Shown: positions 51,490 through 60,155 of the stretch, piece by piece | How positions within the stretch are numbered: the first letter of the stretch is position 1 | Layout: each line of letters opens with the position of its first letter | Assembly (NCBI GenBank): GCA_035715725.1 | Contig: DASTKT010000007.1 | Coordinates: 7,593-71,592 of the forward strand | Direction of reading: 5' to 3' | DNA length: 64,000 nt | Origin: JADGGV01 sp035715725 | Lineage (GTDB): Bacteria; Gemmatimonadota; Gemmatimonadetes; Longimicrobiales; RSA9 | The notes under the pieces: model-generated | Told to the model about the DNA's origin: nothing | The model's input: the letters and a program-made list of their open reading frames with translations, nothing else | Database searches by the model: none | Made by a program: the position numbers and the translations under genes

Positions 51490-52169
51490 GTCGCGCCGCG
51501 GTCATCGTCGCGGCCGGCGGCGCCGGGCATCGCATGGGCGGCGTGCGCAAGCAGTACCTCGAGCTGGCCGGCGTCCCCGTGCTCGCGTGGGCGCTCCGGC
51601 CGTTCCTCGAGCACCCGGCCGTGGAATGGGCGGTCGTCGCGCTGCCGGCCGAGGACGCGGTCGACCCGCCGGCGTGGCTCACCGGGATGGATCCTCGCAT
51701 CCTCGTCGTCGCGGGCGGCGTCGAGCGCACGCACTCCGTGCGGAACGCGCTCGAGGCCGTGCCGCCCGAAGCCGACGTCGTCCTCGTCCACGACGCGGCG
51801 CGCCCGCTGGTCACGCTCGAGATCGTGGAGCGCACGCTTGCCGCCGCCAGCCGCGGACTCTCCGCCGTGGCCGGCGTGCCGCCGGTCGACACGATCAAGG
51901 TGGTCGACCGCGACGGCCTGGTGCGCGCCACGCCGGAGCGCGGCGGCCTGCGCAGCGCGCAGACGCCGCAGGCGTTCCCGCGGGCGGTGCTGGTCGAGGC
52001 GCACCGGCGCGCCGCGATGGAGGGCCTGACCGCCACCGACGACGCCGCGCTCGTCGAGCGCTACGGCGGCGACGTCGTCGTCGTCGAAGGCTCGCCGGAG
52101 AACCTGAAGGTGACCGGCCCGCTCGACGTGCGGCTCGCCGAGGCGATCCTGCGGGCCCGCGGCGCATGA
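51486..52169 (+). CDS. ispD: 2-C-methyl-D-erythritol 4-phosphate cytidylyltransferase
   Basis: A 227-residue IspD of the non-mevalonate isoprenoid pathway; it couples CTP to methylerythritol phosphate. AAGGAGHRMGGVRKQYLELAG is the nucleotide-binding start. VLVHDAARPLVT, LRSAQTPQAFPR and the NLKVTGPLDV ending are diagnostic. GTG start in the overlap with radA, and ATGA overlap with the next gene. Confidence 0.95.
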   Translation: MSRAAVIVAAGGAGHRMGGVRKQYLELAGVPVLAWALRPFLEHPAVEWAVVALPAEDAVDPPAWLTGMDPRILVVAGGVERTHSVRNALEAVPPEADVVLVHDAARPLVTLEIVERTLAAASRGLSAVAGVPPVDTIKVVDRDGLVRATPERGGLRSAQTPQAFPRAVLVEAHRRAAMEGLTATDDAALVERYGGDVVVVEGSPENLKVTGPLDVRLAEAILRARGA

Positions 52170-52828
52170 GCGGCGTCCGTGTCGTGCCGTTCCGCACTCC
52201 CGAGGAGCGGGCGCGGAGCGTCGGAAGCGTGGCCGGGCACTTGCATGCCGGCGGCCTCGTCGCATACCCGACCGAGACCGTCTACGGCTTCGGCTGCCTG
52301 CTCCGCCGCGAGGCGCTGGCGCGGCTCGCCGCGCTGAAGGAGCGGGACGAGCGCAAGCCGTTCCTCCTCCTGGTCCGGTCGGCCGCGGACGTCGATGGAG
52401 CGACCTGGACCGATTCCGCCCGACGCCTCGCCGAGGCGTTCTGGCCCGGCCCGCTGACGCTCGCGCTCGCCGCCCGCCCCGGCCGCTATCCGCCGGCCGT
52501 GGTCGGACCGGAAGGCACCGTGGCGGTGCGCTCGTCCCCGCACCCGGCGGTGCGGGACCTGCTCTCGGCGCTCGGCGAGCCGCTGACCTCGACAAGCGCG
52601 AACCGGCGCGGGGAGCCGAGCGCGCTGGACGCGGAGACCGCGCGCCGGGCGGCCGAGGCGCTCGGCGCCGGCGAGGAGCTCCTCGTGCTGGATGGCGGCA
52701 CGCTCCCCGCCTCGCCGCCCTCGACGCTCGTGGACGCCTCGTTAGCCACACCAAGGATTCTGCGGCGTGGAGCGCTGTCGGTCGACACGCTCCGTGCCGT
52801 GCTGCCGGAGATCGATGATGGAGCGTGA
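52166..52828 (+). CDS. L-threonylcarbamoyladenylate synthase (Sua5/YrdC family)
   Basis: A 220-residue YrdC-domain protein. LHAGGLVAYPTETVYGFGC, KERDERKPFLLLV, FWPGPLTLAL and EPLTSTSANRRGEPS are the family blocks. It makes threonylcarbamoyl-AMP for the t6A modification of tRNA position 37. It is of the short (YrdC) length with no Sua5 C-terminal domain. The last 14 bases overlap the phosphatase gene. Confidence 0.93.
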   Translation: MSGVRVVPFRTPEERARSVGSVAGHLHAGGLVAYPTETVYGFGCLLRREALARLAALKERDERKPFLLLVRSAADVDGATWTDSARRLAEAFWPGPLTLALAARPGRYPPAVVGPEGTVAVRSSPHPAVRDLLSALGEPLTSTSANRRGEPSALDAETARRAAEALGAGEELLVLDGGTLPASPPSTLVDASLATPRILRRGALSVDTLRAVLPEIDDGA

Positions 52829-53321
52829 GCAGTCCGGCTCGCCGGGCGTGCCGACGACCTACAACCTGCTCTTCGTCTGCACGGGCAACACGTGCCGGAG
52901 CCCGATGGCCGCGGCCATCGCCCGGCGCGCCCTGGCGGACCGCGGCTGGAACCACGTCGCCGTGGCGTCGGCGGGCCTGGGCGCGGCCTACGGCGCGCCG
53001 GCGTCGGAGAACGCCGTGCGCGTCCTCGCGGAACGGGGGATGGACCTCTCGGACCACAGCTCCCGGCCGCTCACGCCCGAGCTGGTCGACTGGGCGGACC
53101 TGATCCTCGCCATGAGTCCGGCCCATCTGTACGGGGTCGCGGAGCTGGGTGGCGCCGCCAAGTCCGCCATGCTCACGGATTTCATGGAAGGCGAGCGCCT
53201 CGGGGAGCCCGTCGTCGATCCATTCGGCGCGGACGAGCAGGTCTACCGCGTCACCCTGCGCCAGATCGAGGAGGCCGTCGAGGGGATCCTCCAGCGGCTG
53301 GAGCCCATCCTGGCGCCCTGA
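52815..53321 (+). CDS. low-molecular-weight protein arginine/tyrosine phosphatase
   Basis: A 168-residue LMW phosphatase. Signature loop VCTGNTCRSPM with nucleophile Cys22 and Arg28, and general-acid Asp in VVDPFGAD. The TGNT form with Thr in the loop and the gene order after YrdC are typical of the YwlE arginine phosphatase group, but tyrosine phosphatase activity cannot be excluded. Two ATGs (52815 and 52818) are possible starts. It overlaps the previous gene by 14 bases. Confidence 0.9.
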   Translation: MMEREQSGSPGVPTTYNLLFVCTGNTCRSPMAAAIARRALADRGWNHVAVASAGLGAAYGAPASENAVRVLAERGMDLSDHSSRPLTPELVDWADLILAMSPAHLYGVAELGGAAKSAMLTDFMEGERLGEPVVDPFGADEQVYRVTLRQIEEAVEGILQRLEPILAP

Positions 53322-53329
53322 TCCGCACC

Positions 53330-54175
53330 GTGCCCGAGATCACCGCCGCCACCCGCCTCGTGGCTCTCCTGGGCGATCCCGTCGCCCACTCGCTCTCGCC
53401 ACGTATCCAGAACGCCGCGTTCCGCGCCGCCGGCGTGGACGGCGTGTACGTCGGTCTGCGCTGCGATGCCGAGCACGCCCCCGCGCTGCTCCGGGCCATC
53501 GCGCGCTCCGGCGGCGCGGGCAACGTGACCGTCCCCCACAAGCAGCTCGCCGCGCGCACGATCGAGGCGCCGACCCCGGCCGTGGAGCGCACCGGCGCGT
53601 GCAACACGTTCTGGCTCGAGGATGGGCGGATCCATGGCGACAATACGGACGTGGCCGGCTTCGTCGCCGCGGCCCGGGCGCTCGTGGGGCCGCTCGTCGG
53701 CGCGCGCGTCCTCCTGCTCGGCGCCGGCGGCGCCGCGCGGGCCGTCCTCTGCGCGCTCCTCGACGCCCGCGCCGACTCCGTTCTCGTCCTGAACCGCTCC
53801 ACCGCGCGGGCCGAGGAGCTGCGGGCCGCGTTCGATGCCTCCGGGCGCCGCGTCCAGGTCGCCGCCGACGCCGACATCCTCCGCCGCGAAGGCTTCGACC
53901 TCGTCGTCAACGCCACCAGTCTCGGCCTCCACGAGACGGACGCGGACCCCGTCGATCTGCGCCGGATCCTTCGCGTCGGCGCCGTCCTCGACCTGGTCTA
54001 CGCACCTGGCGGAACCGCCTGGGTCCGGCACGCCCGGGAGCTTGGCCTGACGGTCTCCGACGGGCTCGAGATGCTCCTGCACCAGGGCGCCGCCGCCTTC
54101 GAGCGGTGGTGGAGACAGCCCGCGCCCGTGGACACGATGCGAGCCGCGCTCGCCGAAACGCGCGTCGAGGTCTGA
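53330..54175 (+). CDS. aroE: shikimate dehydrogenase
   Basis: A 281-residue AroE, reducing 3-dehydroshikimate to shikimate with NADPH. LVALLGDPVAHSLSPRIQNAAFR is the substrate-binding start. GGAGNVTVPHKQLA contains the catalytic Lys and GDNTDVAGF the Asp. The dinucleotide loop is LLLGAGGAARAVLCAL. The start is the GTG at 53330, 8 bases after the phosphatase stop. The last strand DGLEMLLHQGAAAFERW is the usual C-terminal helix. Confidence 0.95.
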   Translation: MPEITAATRLVALLGDPVAHSLSPRIQNAAFRAAGVDGVYVGLRCDAEHAPALLRAIARSGGAGNVTVPHKQLAARTIEAPTPAVERTGACNTFWLEDGRIHGDNTDVAGFVAAARALVGPLVGARVLLLGAGGAARAVLCALLDARADSVLVLNRSTARAEELRAAFDASGRRVQVAADADILRREGFDLVVNATSLGLHETDADPVDLRRILRVGAVLDLVYAPGGTAWVRHARELGLTVSDGLEMLLHQGAAAFERWWRQPAPVDTMRAALAETRVEV

Positions 54176-54305
54176 CGCTCGAGCCTGCCGCGGCGCCGGC
54201 CGCCGCTCAGCGGACAGCCGCCGCTCGGGCCCCGGGCGGCCGCTCTCGCCATTCCGCCGCCCCGGTTCCGCCGGCAGCATCCCGCGAACGCTGCCCGGAC
54301 TCGAC

Positions 54306-55055
54306 GTGAATCCGCTCGCCGCCGCGCTCCTCGACCTCGTCTTCGCGCCCGTCTGCCTGGGCTGCGACGCTCCGATCTCCCCCGGCGACGCCACGCGGCT
54401 CGTCTGCCGGCTCTGTCGTACGCGCCTCGTCGCGCCGCCGCCGCCTTGCTGCGCCCGTTGCGGTGCGCCGCGGCTGCGCACCGGCCGCAGCGAGGCGCAG
54501 TCGTGTCCCGAGTGCGCGCTCTGGCCCCCCGCCCTCGCCTTTGCGCGCTCCGCATGCGTGCTCGAGCCGCCGGCCGACCGCATCGTCCACCAGCTCAAGT
54601 ATCGGGGTTGGAGCGCCGCCGCCCGGCCCATGGCCGAGCGCATGGCCGACCTCGCGCTGCCGGACGCGGCCGCGCGCGAGGTGGACGTCGTCGTACCCGT
54701 TCCCACGACCCGCTCTCGTCTCCGGGAGCGCGGCTACAACCAGGCCGAGCTCCTGGCCAACGCGTACGCGCATCGGACGGGCCGATCGGTCCGTCTCCTG
54801 CTCGAGCGACGCGCCGGCGCCGCCTCGCAGACCATCTTGCAGCCCGTCGCGCGCGGGGCTAACGTGGCGGGCGCGTTCCGGATAGCCGGAGAGGCCGGGA
54901 GCCTCGCGGACGCTCACCTCCTCCTGGTGGATGACGTGCTCACCACGGGGGCGACCGCCGTGGAGTGCGCTCGCACCCTCGTGGCCGCCGGCGCCCGCTG
55001 CGTCAGCATCGTGACCTTTGCCCGCGCGCCCACGGTGCGCAGGGTGCCCACTTGA
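54306..55055 (+). CDS. ComF family phosphoribosyltransferase-like protein
   Basis: A 249-residue ComF protein. N-terminal double zinc ribbon CLGC, CRLC, CARC, CPEC; YRGWSAAARPMAERMAD; RERGYNQAELLA; and the PRPP-binding motif LLVDDVLTTGATAVE. ComF aids DNA uptake during natural transformation in several bacteria. The start is the GTG at 54306, and the 130 bases upstream hold nothing convincing. Confidence 0.92.
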   Translation: MNPLAAALLDLVFAPVCLGCDAPISPGDATRLVCRLCRTRLVAPPPPCCARCGAPRLRTGRSEAQSCPECALWPPALAFARSACVLEPPADRIVHQLKYRGWSAAARPMAERMADLALPDAAAREVDVVVPVPTTRSRLRERGYNQAELLANAYAHRTGRSVRLLLERRAGAASQTILQPVARGANVAGAFRIAGEAGSLADAHLLLVDDVLTTGATAVECARTLVAAGARCVSIVTFARAPTVRRVPT

Positions 55056-55068
55056 CCAGGAGCAGAGC

Positions 55069-56106
55069 ATGGGAACCGAAGCACACGGGGCTTCCTCCCG
55101 CCCGATCCGTGTCGCCATCAACGGCTTCGGTCGTATCGGCCGCAACATCCTGCGCGCCGCCAAGAGGCAGGGCGCGAACATCGACTTCGTCGCCGTCAAC
55201 GATCTGACGGACAGCGCGACGCTCGCGCACCTCCTCAAGTACGACTCCGTTCACCGCACGTATCCCGGGACCGTCGAGGTCGGTGGATCCGGCCTCGTCG
55301 TCGATGGCGACGAGATCCGTGTCACCAGCGAGAAGGATCCCGCCGCGCTCCCCTGGAAGGAGCTCGGCGTGGACATCGTCTTCGAGGCCACCGGCCGCTT
55401 CACGAAGCGCGAGGACGCGGCGAAGCACCTGGCCGCAGGCGCCCGCAAGGTCATCATCACCGCGCCCGGGAAGAACGAGGACATCACGATCGTCCTGGGA
55501 GTGAACGAGGAGAAGTACGACCCGGCGAAGCACGACGTGATCAGCAACGCGAGCTGCACGACGAACTGCCTCGTGCCGGTCGTCAAGGTCGTGCGCGAGC
55601 GGTTCGGCTTCGTCCGCGGCTTCATGACGACCGTCCACTCCTACACGAACGACCAGCAGATCCTCGACCTGCCGCACAAGGACCTGCGCCGGGCCCGCGC
55701 CGCCGCGATGTCGATCATCCCGACCACCACCGGCGCCGCCAAGGCCACGGGCCTCGTGATCCCGGAGGTGAAGGGCAAGATCGACGGCGTCGCCATGCGC
55801 GTCCCGACGCCCGACGTCTCCATCGTCGACCTGGTGGCCGAGGTCGAGCGCGGAACCAGCGTCGAGGAGGTCAACCAGGCCTTCCGCGACGCCGCCGCCG
55901 GCGAGCTGAAGGGCATCCTGGCCGTCTCCGAGGAGCCGCTCGTCAGTGTCGATTACACCGGCAACCCGAACAGCTCCATCGTCGACCTGCTCTCGACCAT
56001 GGTCATGGACGGCCGGCTGGTGAAAGTCATGTCGTGGTACGACAACGAGTGGGGCTACTCCTGCCGCTGTGTCGATCTGGCCGTCTACATCGCCGGCCGC
56101 CAGTGA
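55069..56106 (+). CDS. gap: glyceraldehyde-3-phosphate dehydrogenase
   Basis: A 345-residue type I GAPDH. INGFGRIGRNILRAA binds NAD, SNASCTTNCLVPVVKV carries the catalytic Cys, the His is in TTVHSYTNDQQ, and SWYDNEWGYSCR ends the domain. It oxidises glyceraldehyde-3-phosphate. AGGAG stands 7 bases before the ATG at 55069. It lies 13 bases after comF. Pgk and TpiA follow after two other genes, so the glycolytic set is nearly but not fully contiguous. Confidence 0.96.
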   Translation: MGTEAHGASSRPIRVAINGFGRIGRNILRAAKRQGANIDFVAVNDLTDSATLAHLLKYDSVHRTYPGTVEVGGSGLVVDGDEIRVTSEKDPAALPWKELGVDIVFEATGRFTKREDAAKHLAAGARKVIITAPGKNEDITIVLGVNEEKYDPAKHDVISNASCTTNCLVPVVKVVRERFGFVRGFMTTVHSYTNDQQILDLPHKDLRRARAAAMSIIPTTTGAAKATGLVIPEVKGKIDGVAMRVPTPDVSIVDLVAEVERGTSVEEVNQAFRDAAAGELKGILAVSEEPLVSVDYTGNPNSSIVDLLSTMVMDGRLVKVMSWYDNEWGYSCRCVDLAVYIAGRQ

Positions 56107-56169
56107 TCGGGCAACACTTCGCCGGCGCCGGGGTAAGTTGTTGATGGGGTGGGGGGTGCGTTCGCGACG

Positions 56170-56199
56170 TTGACGCTGCGTCGGACGGGGTATTAGCAT
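56170..56199 (+). promoter_or_regulatory. promoter of the zinc-ribbon gene
   Basis: TTGACG at 56170-56175 and TAGCAT at 56194-56199 with 18 bases between. A start near 56206 gives a leader of about 115 bases before the ATG at 56322. Confidence 0.45.
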
Positions 56200-56321
56200 A
56201 GGGTACGGGGGTGTGCGGACTCGATTTGCCCCCATTCTGGCCCGTGTTTTCCCGTCCATTGGCATACAACTCGCGCGGTCGGCCGTCTCGTCTCCCTGCA
56301 CCGCGGCGCTGGAGGAGTGAC

Positions 56322-56522
56322 ATGGTGATGCCGAGCGACACGCTGTACGGCACCTATCGATGTCCCGTCTGCGGGCACCGGGATGCGGCGGAGCTGCGCG
56401 CGGACGACGACAGTCGGATCATCGAATGCAGCTACTGCGATACACCGCTCGAGGTGACGTCCCGCGGCGCGGACTCGGCCCGCTTCGCCGTCCAGGTCGC
56501 GGCGCCGAGGACGGCCGGTTGA
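56322..56522 (+). CDS. small zinc-ribbon protein
   Basis: A 66-residue protein with two CxxC knuckles (YRCPVCGHRD and IECSYCDTPLEV), most likely a structural Zn ribbon. The short tail is Ala/Arg-rich. GGAGGAG lies 5 bases upstream of the ATG at 56322, and a perfect 13-bp terminator lies 45 bases after the stop. It is a single-gene transcript with its own promoter. Function unknown; small zinc ribbons often bind RNA or transcription components. Confidence 0.75.
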   Translation: MVMPSDTLYGTYRCPVCGHRDAAELRADDDSRIIECSYCDTPLEVTSRGADSARFAVQVAAPRTAG

Positions 56523-56566
56523 CGCGATGAGCGAACGAGGGCCGGCTTCGCGGGAAGACCGGCGGG

Positions 56567-56607
56567 GCGGCCACGGTGCGGACCGGCACCGTGGCCGCTT
56601 CCTTTTT
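56567..56607 (+). terminator. intrinsic terminator after the zinc-ribbon gene
   Basis: The perfect 13-bp stem GCGGCCACGGTGC (56567-56579) pairs with 56586-56598 around a 6-base loop, followed by TTCCTTTTT. It supports ending the zinc-ribbon transcript here and starting the hydrolase downstream of it. Confidence 0.85.
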
Positions 56608-56646
56608 GCGCCCGGGACGGGGGGTGCGGAGGACGTGCGGCAGGCG

Positions 56647-57582
56647 ATGGAGCGCCTCCTGGCGGTCGCGGACGTCCGCGCCCGGAGCCGGACGCGCGTC
56701 GTCGACGGCAGTCGCGTTCATTACCTCGAGCAGGGATCGGGGCGCACGCTCGTGCTGCTCCACGGGGGCGGGGGCGGCGGCGCGAACTGGTTCCGCGTCC
56801 TGGGCGCGCTCGCCCGGCACGCTCGTGTGCTGGCGCCGGATCTACCGGGGTTCGGGCTCTCGCAGGCTCGCCTCGATGGCGGGCCGCTCGGGTGGGGCGC
56901 GGCGAGCATCGTCGCGCGACTCCTCGACGCGCTGGGCATCGCGGAGGTGGATGTCGCCGGGACATCCTTTGGCGGCCTGGTCGCGCTTCGGCTGGCGCAG
57001 CTCCGGCCGAGGCAGGTACGGAGGCTGGTCTTGCTGGACCCGGCGGGCCTGGGGCGCGAGCTCCCGCTCGTGGTTCGGCTCGCGGGGCTGCCGCTCCTGG
57101 GACCGGCGCTCGTCCGGCCCGGGCGGACCGGGACCCGGTGGATCTTCCACCACCTGGCCACGGCCGACGCGAGTGGAATCCCGCCGGAGCAGACGCGCGC
57201 GCTACTCGACTACATGGTTGCGTCCGGACGCGCGGCCGGTACGCGCATCCTGTGGCGTGGGGTGCGTTCCTTCCTCTCGGCGCGTGGTCAGGCCGAGGTC
57301 CTCGCCGACGCCGAGCTCGCGAGCATCCGGTCACCGACGCTCGTGCTCTGGGGCGGACGCGACCGCTTCTTTCCCCTCGCGCACGGGCGGCGCGCCGCGG
57401 CGCTCCTGCCGCGTTCCCTGCTCGCCGTGCTGCCGCGCGCGGGGCATTCCCCGAACTGGGAGGACCCGGAGGGGTTCTTGCGTTGCGTTCAGCCGTTCCT
57501 CGGCGGATCGCGGGCCGGCCGCGGGTCGGCGGACGCCGGGTCGCCTCGCCTTGATGCAGCGTCGACCGAGCCGCTACCTTAG
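56647..57582 (+). CDS. alpha/beta hydrolase
   Basis: A 311-residue hydrolase with an intact triad: Ser in VAGTSFGGLVALRLA, Asp in LWGGRDRFFPL and His in PRAGHSPNWEDP. The oxyanion segment is VLLHGGGGGGANW. The substrate is unknown. The start is uncertain. An ATG at 56527 would place coding across the strong terminator at 56567-56607, so I prefer the ATG at 56647, with a GTG at 56635 as alternative. It contrasts with the apparently inactive relative at 12668. It may be ended by the pgk promoter region. Confidence 0.85.
   Translation: MERLLAVADVRARSRTRVVDGSRVHYLEQGSGRTLVLLHGGGGGGANWFRVLGALARHARVLAPDLPGFGLSQARLDGGPLGWGAASIVARLLDALGIAEVDVAGTSFGGLVALRLAQLRPRQVRRLVLLDPAGLGRELPLVVRLAGLPLLGPALVRPGRTGTRWIFHHLATADASGIPPEQTRALLDYMVASGRAAGTRILWRGVRSFLSARGQAEVLADAELASIRSPTLVLWGGRDRFFPLAHGRRAAALLPRSLLAVLPRAGHSPNWEDPEGFLRCVQPFLGGSRAGRGSADAGSPRLDAASTEPLP
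57551..57580 (+). promoter_or_regulatory. possible promoter of pgk-tpiA
   Basis: TTGATG at 57551-57556 and TACCTT at 57575-57580 with 18 bases between, about 50 bases before the pgk ATG and inside the 3' end of the hydrolase gene. Confidence 0.4.
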
Positions 57583-57629
57583 CCGCGCCGCGGCGGGGGC
57601 CGCCGCGCGAACGCGCCTGCGAGAGAGCC

Positions 57630-58844
57630 ATGGACAAGCTGACCATCCACGACCTGCCCGACGCCGCCTACGCGAACCGGCGGGTCCTCGTCCGCGTCGA
57701 CTACAACGTCCCTCTCGAGGACGGCCAGATCACGGACGACACGCGCATCCGTGCGACGCTTCCGACGCTGCGCTACCTGTCGGAGCGCGGCGCGCGGATC
57801 GTGCTCCTTTCCCACCTCGGCCGCCCGAAGGGTCAGTGGAACGAGAAGTACTCGCTCCGCCCGGTGGCCGCGCGTCTCGAGGCCCTCGCGGAGGCGCCGG
57901 TCCGCTTCGTCGCCGACATCGTCGGACCGGAGGCGCACGCCGCGGTGGATGGCTCGTCGCGAGGGGAGCTGATCCTGCTCGAGAACGTGCGCTTCCTGCC
58001 CGGCGAGGAGACGAACGACCCGAGGCTGAGCGAGGAGTTGGCAGCGCTCGGTGACGTCTACGTGAACGATGCCTTCGGCGCCGCCCACCGGGCGCACGCG
58101 TCGACCGTCGGCGTAGCGGAGGTCATGCGGCGCGACGGCAAGCCGGCGGTGGCCGGCCTGCTCATGGAGCGGGAGCTGCGCGTCCTCGGCGACGCGCTCG
58201 AGAACCCGGAACGGCCGTTCGTGGCCGTTCTCGGCGGCGCCAAGATCTCCGGCAAGATCGATGTCATCGAGAACCTCCTCCCGCGCGTGGACCGGCTGCT
58301 GATCGGCGGCGCCATGGCCAACACATTCTTCCGCGCGCTCGGCCTCGAGACGGGCAAGTCGCTCGTGGAGGAGGACCGCGTCGAGATGGCCCGGGAGCTC
58401 CTGCAGCGGGCCGGCGACAAGCTCATGCTCCCGGTCGACTGCGTCGTCGCCACGGAGGCCAGCGCGCAGGCGCGGTCCTGGGTCGTCGACCGCGACCACG
58501 TTCCCGAGGACGGCGTCATCCTCGACATCGGACCGAAGAGCGTCGCGACGTTCCGGGACGAGCTGCATCGCGCCTGCACGGTCCTCTGGAACGGGCCGAT
58601 GGGCCTCTTCGAGATCGGGGCGTTCAGCCGCGGCACCGACGGCGTCGCGCGCGCCATGGCCGAGGCCACCGCGCGCGGCGCCACCACCATCATCGGCGGC
58701 GGTGATACCGTGGCGGCCGTCGAGCAGGCCGGCCTGGCCGCTCGCATGAGCCACATCTCGACCGGCGGGGGCGCGTCGCTCGAATTCCTCGAGGGCAAGG
58801 TGCTCCCTGGAGTGGCCGTCCTGAGCGAGCGGGGGGAGGGCTGA
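57630..58844 (+). CDS. pgk: phosphoglycerate kinase
   Basis: A 404-residue PGK catalysing 1,3-bisphosphoglycerate plus ADP. VLVRVDYNVPLEDGQITDDTRIRATLPTL at the N-terminus, SHLGRPKG, the LLENVRFLPGEE loop, LGGAKISGKIDVIENLL and GGGDTVAAVEQAG are all typical. GAGAGAG precedes the ATG at 57630. TpiA begins 3 bases after the stop. Confidence 0.97.
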   Translation: MDKLTIHDLPDAAYANRRVLVRVDYNVPLEDGQITDDTRIRATLPTLRYLSERGARIVLLSHLGRPKGQWNEKYSLRPVAARLEALAEAPVRFVADIVGPEAHAAVDGSSRGELILLENVRFLPGEETNDPRLSEELAALGDVYVNDAFGAAHRAHASTVGVAEVMRRDGKPAVAGLLMERELRVLGDALENPERPFVAVLGGAKISGKIDVIENLLPRVDRLLIGGAMANTFFRALGLETGKSLVEEDRVEMARELLQRAGDKLMLPVDCVVATEASAQARSWVVDRDHVPEDGVILDIGPKSVATFRDELHRACTVLWNGPMGLFEIGAFSRGTDGVARAMAEATARGATTIIGGGDTVAAVEQAGLAARMSHISTGGGASLEFLEGKVLPGVAVLSERGEG

Positions 58845-58847
58845 CCC

Positions 58848-59630
58848 GTGAGCGAGTGGACGACCATCCATACCCCCGTCATCGCCGGTAACTGGAAGAT
58901 GCACAAGGGGCCCGTGGCCACCCACGAGTTCTTCGAGGAGTTCCGCGAGGTCTACCACCCTCACGAGGATCGCACGATCCTCTTCTTCACCCCGGCCATC
59001 TCCCTGACCGCCGCCGTGGAGGGGCTCGGGGATCGCGCGGACATCGATGTCGGCGTCCAGAACATCCACTGGGAAGCCCAGGGCGCGTTCACCGGCGAGC
59101 TGAGCGCGCGGATGGCGTGGGAGGCCGGCGCCCGCTACACGCTCGTCGGCCACTCCGAGCGCCGCCACCTCTTCGGCGAAACGGACGAGCAGGCCGCGCT
59201 CAAGGTGCGTGCCGCGCTCGATGCCGACCTCACCCCCATGCTCTGCGTCGGCGAGACCCTCGAGGAGCGCCGCGCCGGGCGCGTCGAGGACGTCGTCGTC
59301 CGGCAGCTCGAGGCTGTCGCCGCCACGCTCACGCCCGACCGCCTCCTGCGCATCCTCGTCGCCTACGAGCCCGTCTGGGCCATCGGGACCGGCGTCAACG
59401 CCACCCCCGAGGACGCCTCCGCCGCCCACGCCATGCTGCGCCGGCGCCTCCACGACATCGTCGGCGATGCCGCGGCCGGCATCCCGATCCTCTACGGCGG
59501 CTCGGTCAAGCCGGACAACGCCGCGGCGCTCCTCCACGCCCCCGAGGTCGATGGCCTCCTCGTCGGCGGTGCCAGCCTCGACCCGCGCGGCTTCGCCACG
59601 ATCGCCGCGACGCCCATCGTCGGCGGTTGA
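58848..59630 (+). CDS. tpiA: triosephosphate isomerase
   Basis: A 260-residue TIM. VIAGNWKMHKG gives Lys, VGHSERRHLFGE gives His, and AYEPVWAIGTGVNATPE gives catalytic Glu plus loop 6. The phosphate loop is LYGGSVKPDNAA. It interconverts DHAP and GAP. The GTG start at 58848 is 3 bases after pgk. A probable secG promoter begins at its stop codon. Confidence 0.97.
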   Translation: MSEWTTIHTPVIAGNWKMHKGPVATHEFFEEFREVYHPHEDRTILFFTPAISLTAAVEGLGDRADIDVGVQNIHWEAQGAFTGELSARMAWEAGARYTLVGHSERRHLFGETDEQAALKVRAALDADLTPMLCVGETLEERRAGRVEDVVVRQLEAVAATLTPDRLLRILVAYEPVWAIGTGVNATPEDASAAHAMLRRRLHDIVGDAAAGIPILYGGSVKPDNAAALLHAPEVDGLLVGGASLDPRGFATIAATPIVGG

Positions 59631-59655
59631 CAGCGCCTCGCCGCGCCGCGAGCTT
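59627..59655 (+). promoter_or_regulatory. promoter of secG
   Basis: The perfect -35 TTGACA at 59627-59632 overlaps the tpiA stop; GAGCTT at 59650-59655 lies 17 bases downstream. The predicted leader before the GTG at 59696 is about 33 bases. Confidence 0.45.
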
Positions 59656-59695
59656 TAAGGGTTCCTTTTGCTCGATTCGCGCGGAGAAGACAACG

Positions 59696-60112
59696 GTGTA
59701 CACGTTCCTGCTCGTTCTGCTGCTCCTCGACGGGCTGCTCCTCACGGTCATCGTCCTCCTTCAGTCGTCGAAGGGCGAGGGCCTCGCCGCCATGGGGGGC
59801 GCCAGCGTCGGTACCGATTCCTTCATCGGCGGACGCCAGGCCGCAACGCTGCTGACGAAGGCCACCTGGGTGACCGGCGGACTTTTCATCGGCATCGCGT
59901 TCGTGCTGTCGATCCTGTCCAGCCGGCAGGAGCGGCCGCGCTCGATCCTGCGTGACGAGTTCCAGCAGACCGCGCCCGCGCCGCAGCCCGTGATCCCGGG
60001 CGTCCAGCCGGCACGGCCGCCCGCCGGCACGCCGCAGGGCGCCGCGCCGGCGCCCGCGCCGTCCGGCCAGACGGCGCCGGCGCAGCCCGCGCCGGCGCAG
60101 CCGAAGAAATAA
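59696..60112 (+). CDS. secG: preprotein translocase subunit SecG
   Basis: A 138-residue SecG with two hydrophobic helices (FLLVLLLLDGLLLTVIVLLQSSKGEG and TKATWVTGGLFIGIAFVLSIL) separated by a GGASVGTDSFIGGRQAATLLTKA loop typical of the family. A Pro/Ala/Gln-rich C-terminal tail is likely disordered and longer than usual. It is part of the SecYEG channel. The start is a GTG at 59696, agreeing with the usual position of helix 1. Confidence 0.9.
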   Translation: MYTFLLVLLLLDGLLLTVIVLLQSSKGEGLAAMGGASVGTDSFIGGRQAATLLTKATWVTGGLFIGIAFVLSILSSRQERPRSILRDEFQQTAPAPQPVIPGVQPARPPAGTPQGAAPAPAPSGQTAPAQPAPAQPKK

Positions 60113-60129
60113 GGGAGGGAAGGGTGCGG

Positions 60130-60155
60130 ATCCTCCGGCGCTACGGCCGGAGGAT
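60130..60155. repeat. 10-bp hairpin between convergent secG and the small minus-strand gene
   Basis: ATCCTCCGGC (60130-60139) pairs with GCCGGAGGAT (60146-60155) around GCTACG. It covers the end of the small minus-strand gene and lies 18 bases after secG. It has no T-run, but its place suggests a shared transcript-end element. Confidence 0.4.

Noticed and set aside
56107..56169. Near inverted repeat CAACACTT / AAGTTGTTG after gap as a terminator
   Set aside because: The stem has a bulge and is not followed by a T-run; too weak to list.
56211..56321. Upstream extension of the zinc-ribbon gene from an ATG at 56211
   Set aside because: The extension sits just after a probable promoter, lacks a ribosome-binding site and is Pro/Arg-rich. 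The ATG at 56322 has a strong GGAGGAG.
56527..56646. Start of the alpha/beta hydrolase at 56527
   Set aside because: A perfect intrinsic terminator (56567-56607) lies within this stretch and the encoded N-terminus is not family-like.
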